Source of the DNA: Phytohabitans suffuscus
GTDB lineage: Bacteria; Actinomycetota; Actinomycetes; Mycobacteriales; Micromonosporaceae
NCBI RefSeq assembly: GCF_011764565.1
Contig: NZ_AP022871.1
Coordinates: 3,286,320 to 3,350,319, forward strand
Length of the DNA stretch: 64,000 bases
Direction: 5' to 3'
Numbering within the stretch: position 1 is the stretch's first letter; each line of letters opens with the position of its first letter. The position numbers and the translations under genes are program-made. Positions 60,121-64,000 of this stretch are shown here, one piece after another. The notes under the pieces are model-generated. The model ran no database searches, was not told the DNA's origin, and worked only from the letters and a program-made list of their open reading frames with translations.

Positions 60121-61115
60121 ACCCGGGCCTCCTCTGGCTGGGTGAGGGGGAACGGGTTGACGCAGCGAAACTCGTGCCCGGTGTGGGTCGGGGTCATCTC
60201 CGGAGGCGCGCCCACGCAGGCATCCACCCGCCGGTCGCAGCGCGGGGCGAAGGCGCAGCCCTCGGTCCACGGCAGCACGTCGCGCACCGAGCCGCGGATC
60301 GGCGTGAGCTTTTCGCCGCGCCCCGCGTCGAGCCGCGGGATCGACCTGAGCAGCCCCACCGTGTACGGATGGCGGCGGCCCGCGAACAGCTCCTTGCGGC
60401 GGGCGGTCTCGACCACGCGTCCGGCGTAGAGCACGTTGATCGTGTCGCACATGCCCGCGACCACGCCGAGGTCGTGCGTGATCATGATGAGGGCGGTGCC
60501 CGAGTCGCGTACCAGCTCCTTGAGCAGCTCCAGGATCTGGGCCTGGATGGTCACGTCGAGCGCCGTGGTGGGCTCGTCCGCGATGAGCAGCCGGGGCCGG
60601 CAGGCCACCGCCATCGCGATCAGCGCGCGCTGCCGCATGCCGCCGGAGAGCTGGTGAGGGTACTCCTTGAGCCGCCGCCTCGGGTCGGGGATGCCGACCC
60701 TGTCGAGCAGCTCGGCGGCCTCCTTGCGGGCCGCTTCGCCGCTCATGTCGCGGTGGCGGACCAGCACCTCGGTGACCTGGAGGCCGATCGGCACCACCGG
60801 GTTGAGCGAGGAGAGCGGGTCCTGGAAGATCATCGCGACGTCGCGGCCGCGCACGTCGCGCATCGACCGCAGGTCGAGCTTGAGCAGGTCGGTGCCGTCG
60901 AAGCGGGCCGAGCCTCCCACCTGGACGCCGCGCTGCCGGGGCAGCAGCCCCATCAGCGCCAGCGAGGTCACGCTCTTGCCGCAGCCGGACTCGCCGACCA
61001 GGCCGACGACCTCGCCGGCGTCCACACTGAACGAAACGCCGTCGACCGCCCGCACCGTGCGCTGCCCGCGCCGCGAAAACGTGACCGACAGGTCCTGTAC
61101 GTCGAGAAGTGCCAT
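60117..61115 (-). CDS. Dipeptide/oligopeptide ABC transporter ATP-binding protein (DppD/OppD type)
   Basis: 332 residues from ATG 61115 ([20 protein letters not shown]). Walker [27 protein letters not shown], signature [15 protein letters not shown], Walker [25 protein letters not shown], and a C-terminal domain with [14 protein letters not shown]. Partner of the downstream ATPase. It starts 82 bases after the permease gene. Confidence 0.95.
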
Positions 61116-61197
61116 GCCTACCCCGCTCCGCCGCTCGGCGCTCGTCCGCCGTCGTGGTCGAGGCCCGTAGCCTCCGGGCTCCCGCTCACTGGTCGCC

Positions 61198-62163
61198 TCA
61201 CCTTCGCAGCTTCGGGTCGAGGGCCTCACGCATCGCCTCGCCGAGCAGCGTGAAGCCCAGCGCGGTGACGATGATGCCCACCGCCGGGTAGATCGCCAGC
61301 CCTGGCCGCACGTCGAGGTAGATCTGCGCGTCGGCCAGCATCAGGCCCCACTCCGGCTGTGTCGAGTCGGGGTTGCCGAGGCCGAGGAACGACAGCGCCG
61401 CGACCTCGATGATGGCCGTGGCGAGCGTCAGGGTCGCCTGGACGATCACCGGTGCCAGCGAGTTGGGGACGATGTGGCTGATCGCGATCTTCGACTTGCG
61501 GACGCCCAGCGAGCTGGCCGCGAGCACGTAGTCGCGGTTGGCCTGCGCGATCATCGAGCCGCGCAGCAGGCGGGCGAAGATCGGTACGGACACCACGCCG
61601 ACCGCGATCATGACGGTGACGAGACTCGGCCCGAGGAGCGCGGCCACGCTGACCGCGAGCAGGAGGCTGGGCAGCGAGAGCAGCATGTCGACGATACGCA
61701 TCAGGACGCTGTCGACGAGCCGGCCCCACCGGCCACCCAGGCCAGCCGCGGCACCCGCCACGCCGCCGATCAGCACGCCGATGGTCAGGCCGATGAGCGT
61801 GGAGACGATACCCACGATCAGCGTCTGGCGGGCGCCCACGATCAGCCGGCTGAACTCGTCACGCCCCTGGTGGTCGTATCCGAGCCAGTGCTCCGCCGAC
61901 GAGCCCGGGATCGAGCCCGGCTTGATCACGCCTTCGCGGATGCCCGACTGGTCGACCGGGTCGTACGGAACGAAGAACGGTCCGACGACGGCGACCAGCA
62001 CGAAGAGCACGAGGATCGCGGCGCCCACGATGGCCGAGGGGTTGCGCCGCAGCCGCCGCATCGCCTCCCGCCAGAGGCTGACGCCCTGCTCGTCGTCGCG
62101 TACGGCGGAAAGCTCGGCGAGCCGGTCGAGCTTTTCCTTCTTCTTGCCGGGAGCGAGTGTCAT
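61198..62163 (-). CDS. Dipeptide/oligopeptide ABC transporter permease (DppC/OppC type)
   Basis: 321 residues from ATG 62163, overlapping the dppB-type stop as ATGA. A cytoplasmic N-terminus (KKKEKLDRLAELSAVRDDEQ), first helix AIVGAAILVLFVLVAVVGPF, a periplasmic loop with HWLGYDHQGRDEFSRLIVGA (OppC N-terminal domain), then five helices with the EAA-type loop RDYVLAASSLGVRKSKIAIS that contacts the ATPases. The end is intact. Confidence 0.95.
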   Translation of the reverse strand: MTLAPGKKKEKLDRLAELSAVRDDEQGVSLWREAMRRLRRNPSAIVGAAILVLFVLVAVVGPFFVPYDPVDQSGIREGVIKPGSIPGSSAEHWLGYDHQGRDEFSRLIVGARQTLIVGIVSTLIGLTIGVLIGGVAGAAAGLGGRWGRLVDSVLMRIVDMLLSLPSLLLAVSVAALLGPSLVTVMIAVGVVSVPIFARLLRGSMIAQANRDYVLAASSLGVRKSKIAISHIVPNSLAPVIVQATLTLATAIIEVAALSFLGLGNPDSTQPEWGLMLADAQIYLDVRPGLAIYPAVGIIVTALGFTLLGEAMREALDPKLRR

Positions 62164-63164
62164 CGAACCCTCACCCTCGGGTCGATCAGGCTGTACGAGA
62201 TGTCGACCAGCAGGTTTACCAGCGCGAATATCACCGCGATGATCATGATGAAGCCCATCAGCACCGGGTAGTCCAGGTTGCTGATCGCGTCCTTGATGAA
62301 CGCGCCGATCCCGCTGAACGCGAAGACCGTCTCGGTGAGCACCGCGCCGGACAGCAGCAGGCCGGTCAGGAGGCCGATCGAGGTGGCCACCGGCAGCATC
62401 GCGTTGCGCAGCACGTGGCGGCGGCGGACGGTGCGCTCGGTGAGGCCCTTCGCCTCGGCGGTGCGCACGAAGTCTTCGCCGAGCACTTCGAGCACGCTCG
62501 CCCGCGTGATCCGCACGATGATCGCGAGCGGGATGCTGGCCAGCGCGACACCGGGCAGGATCAGATGCCAGATCGCGTCGGCGGCCGCGTCCCACTCCCG
62601 GGTCAGGAGGCCGTCGAGTACGAAGAAATTCGTGATGTGGGTGGCGTCGATCGAGGCGTCCTGCCGGCCGATCGTGGGAAACCAGCCGAGGTTCTCCGCG
62701 AAGATCGCCTTCAGCACGTACGCCAGGAAGAAGATCGGCACGCAGGTGCCGAGCAGCGATCCGCCGACCGATGCGTGGTCGAGGAAGGATCCGCGGCGGC
62801 GGGCGGCGAGGTAGCCGAGCGGGATGCCGACGCCGATCGCGATGAGCATGGCCGTCATGGTCAGCTCGACCGTGCCGGGGAAGCGCTGCAGGAACTCCGT
62901 GGTCACCTCGCGCTTGGTGGAGATGGAGGTGCCCAGGTCGAGCTGGACCAGCCGCTTGACGAAGCGGCCGTACTGGATCGGGAGCGGCTCGTTCAGACCC
63001 AGGTTTTCCCGGATCTGGGCGCGCGTCTCAGGTGTGCCGCGCTCGCCCAGGAGCGCGGTCTCCGGACCGCCCGGAAGGCGGTGCAACCAGATGAATAGCA
63101 GGATCGACAGGCCGAACAGCGTGGGTACCAGCTGGAGCAGCCGTCTGATGATGAATCGGAACAC
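62160..63164 (-). CDS. Dipeptide/oligopeptide ABC transporter permease (DppB/OppB type)
   Basis: 334 residues from ATG 63164. MFRFIIRRLLQLVPTLFGLS is the usual first helix; the large periplasmic loop has LPGGPETALLGERG; the EAA loop is EDFVRTAEAKGLTERTVRRR. The C-terminus YSLIDPRVRVR is typical of DppB. It forms the pore with the DppC-type permease. Confidence 0.95.
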   Translation of the reverse strand: MFRFIIRRLLQLVPTLFGLSILLFIWLHRLPGGPETALLGERGTPETRAQIRENLGLNEPLPIQYGRFVKRLVQLDLGTSISTKREVTTEFLQRFPGTVELTMTAMLIAIGVGIPLGYLAARRRGSFLDHASVGGSLLGTCVPIFFLAYVLKAIFAENLGWFPTIGRQDASIDATHITNFFVLDGLLTREWDAAADAIWHLILPGVALASIPLAIIVRITRASVLEVLGEDFVRTAEAKGLTERTVRRRHVLRNAMLPVATSIGLLTGLLLSGAVLTETVFAFSGIGAFIKDAISNLDYPVLMGFIMIIAVIFALVNLLVDISYSLIDPRVRVR

Positions 63165-63194
63165 GGGCGCCTCGGCGGTTGAAGAGGGCCGCGC

Positions 63195-63221
63195 GGGCGG
63201 GCACCTGGTGAGTGCCCGCCC
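63195..63221 (-). promoter_or_regulatory. Intercistronic hairpin between binding protein and permease genes
   Basis: GGGCGGGCAC and GTGCCCGCCC form a perfect ten-base stem with a seven-base loop, in the 80-base gap between the substrate-binding protein stop and the permease start. No T-run follows on the minus strand. Such hairpins commonly protect the upstream mRNA end or partly terminate, giving more binding protein than permease. Confidence 0.7.
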
Positions 63222-63244
63222 ACGCGTTCCTATCTATATATGTT

Positions 63245-64000
63245 TCAGGACTTGAACTCGGCGGTGCCGTACCGCTCATCCGTGAGCGGGCTGGCCTTGA
63301 CGCCGGTCACGTCCTTACCGAGGACAAGGGCGGGAGGCGAGTGGGAGATCGGAACGCCGGGCAGGAAGTTCATGATGTCGGCGTTGAGCTCCTTGTAGAG
63401 CGCGTAGCGGGCGGTCGCGTCGGCGGTGCCGTCAGCCTTGGCGAACTTCTCGAACAGGGCGGCGTTGTTGAAGCCCCACTCGTCCTTCTGGCGAGAGAAG
63501 AACGTGCCGATGAAGTTGTAGCCGTCGCCGTAGTCGCCGGTCCACCCGAGCAGGTGCAGGTCGTGCGCGCTGCCGGAGGTCGTGGCGTTGAGGTAGTCCG
63601 GCGTCCACTTCAGCGGGATGGCCTCGATGTTGATACCGGCGGCCTTGAGGTCGGCCGCCATCAGCTCGAAGAGATCCTTCGGGCTCGGCATGTAGGGCCG
63701 CGTGACCTCGGTCGGGTAGTGGAAGCGCAGCGTCAGGTTGGACGCGCCGGCCTCGGCCAGCAGGTCCTTGGCCTTCTGCAGGTTGTAGTCGTACTTGGTG
63801 ACCTGGTCGTTCCAACCCTCGACAGTGGACGGCAGGAACTGCGTCGCCACCTCGGCGCCCGGCGGCAGCTTCGAGTCGACCAGCGCCTGGCGGTTCAGCG
63901 CGTACGCGATCGCCTGGCGCACCCGCAGGTCGGCGAGCTTCGGGTTGCCCTTCTGGTTGATCGCCAGATAGAGGATGTTGAACGCCGGCCGGGTCAGCAC
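63245..64000 (-). CDS. Peptide ABC transporter substrate-binding protein (SBP family 5), N-terminus beyond window
   Basis: The C-terminal 251 residues of an extracytoplasmic family 5 solute-binding protein: LADLRVRQAIAYALNRQALV (family signature), the AKDLLAEAGASNLTLRFHYP lobe linker, LKWTPDYLNATTSGSAHDLH and the end ERYGTAEFKS. The N-terminus with signal peptide lies outside the window. It is the first seen gene of the importer and captures peptides or similar ligands. Confidence 0.94.
   Translation of the reverse strand: MLTRPAFNILYLAINQKGNPKLADLRVRQAIAYALNRQALVDSKLPPGAEVATQFLPSTVEGWNDQVTKYDYNLQKAKDLLAEAGASNLTLRFHYPTEVTRPYMPSPKDLFELMAADLKAAGINIEAIPLKWTPDYLNATTSGSAHDLHLLGWTGDYGDGYNFIGTFFSRQKDEWGFNNAALFEKFAKADGTADATARYALYKELNADIMNFLPGVPISHSPPALVLGKDVTGVKASPLTDERYGTAEFKS

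Overview
The window is a gene-dense, very GC-rich actinobacterial chromosome segment, most likely from the Micromonosporaceae (Actinoplanes/Micromonospora/Phytohabitans type). The reasons are a WhiB regulator, type VII secretion genes, a MarP protease, a Crp of the GlxR/Rv3676 type, frequent GTG starts, GTGA/ATGA stop-start overlaps, and gene order that I recall from Mycobacterium tuberculosis (ftsH-hpt-tilS-Rv3626c-dacB-ppa; marP-Rv3672c-Rv3673c-nth-crp-Rv3677c-Rv3678c-Rv3678A-Rv3679-Rv3680-whiB4-ponA2-Rv3683; asd-ask-leuA). Genus is an inference.

Layout. 1-9.8 kb: ftsH (cut by the window edge), hpt, a 46-residue membrane protein, an AraC/GlxA-type regulator, a 157-bp palindromic element, gamma-glutamyltransferase, tilS, a zinc metalloprotease, dacB and ppa. 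9.9-16.5 kb: a type VII secretion core, eccD divergent from eccC-mycP, with no WXG100, eccB or eccE gene visible. 16.6-22.7 kb: marP, a Nudix hydrolase, a TlpA-type thioredoxin, nth, a CapA-like protein, cbiZ and crp. 22.7-30.7 kb: a TetR-controlled acyl-CoA/terpene-type catabolic operon (mycothiol-type isomerase fold protein, AtuA, carboxylase beta, biotin carboxylase/BCCP, acyl-CoA dehydrogenase). 30.9-38.5 kb, minus strand: RidA and DUF4177 genes and a coupled chain of a metallo-beta-lactamase-fold protein, a giant cyclase/ATPase, a Ser/Thr kinase and a CBM2 protein. 38.6-46.8 kb: a proline-rich membrane protein, two ArsA-like ATPases, whiB4, a ponA2-like PBP, yqeY and a phosphoesterase. 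46.85-49.1 kb: tRNA-Pro(CGG) followed by decayed integrative-element and other gene remnants. 49.1-58.9 kb: a methyltransferase, asd-lysC, a lipoprotein, a nitroreductase, leuA behind a leucine attenuator, an MFS exporter and a secreted HNH nuclease. 59.0-64.0 kb: a dipeptide/oligopeptide ABC importer, minus strand, open at the window end.

Three layers lie over this backbone. First, three dispersed structured repeats: a ~55-bp family with five copies at gene 3' ends, a ~61-bp family with 12-bp inverted ends (two copies, one inside atuA), and the 157-bp palindrome. Second, six genes carry small frameshifts: five fit loss of one base in a short G/C run (hpt, atuA, the MBL gene, the proline-rich gene, ponA2) and one needs a two-base loss or one-base gain (the MFS gene). 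Because hpt and ponA2 are core genes, sequence error is at least as likely as decay. Third, cis-regulatory features: a leuA leader peptide with three consecutive Leu codons and a perfect 11-bp hairpin, a 26-bp palindrome over the TetR promoter, and leader hairpins at lysC and between the ABC binding-protein and permease genes.
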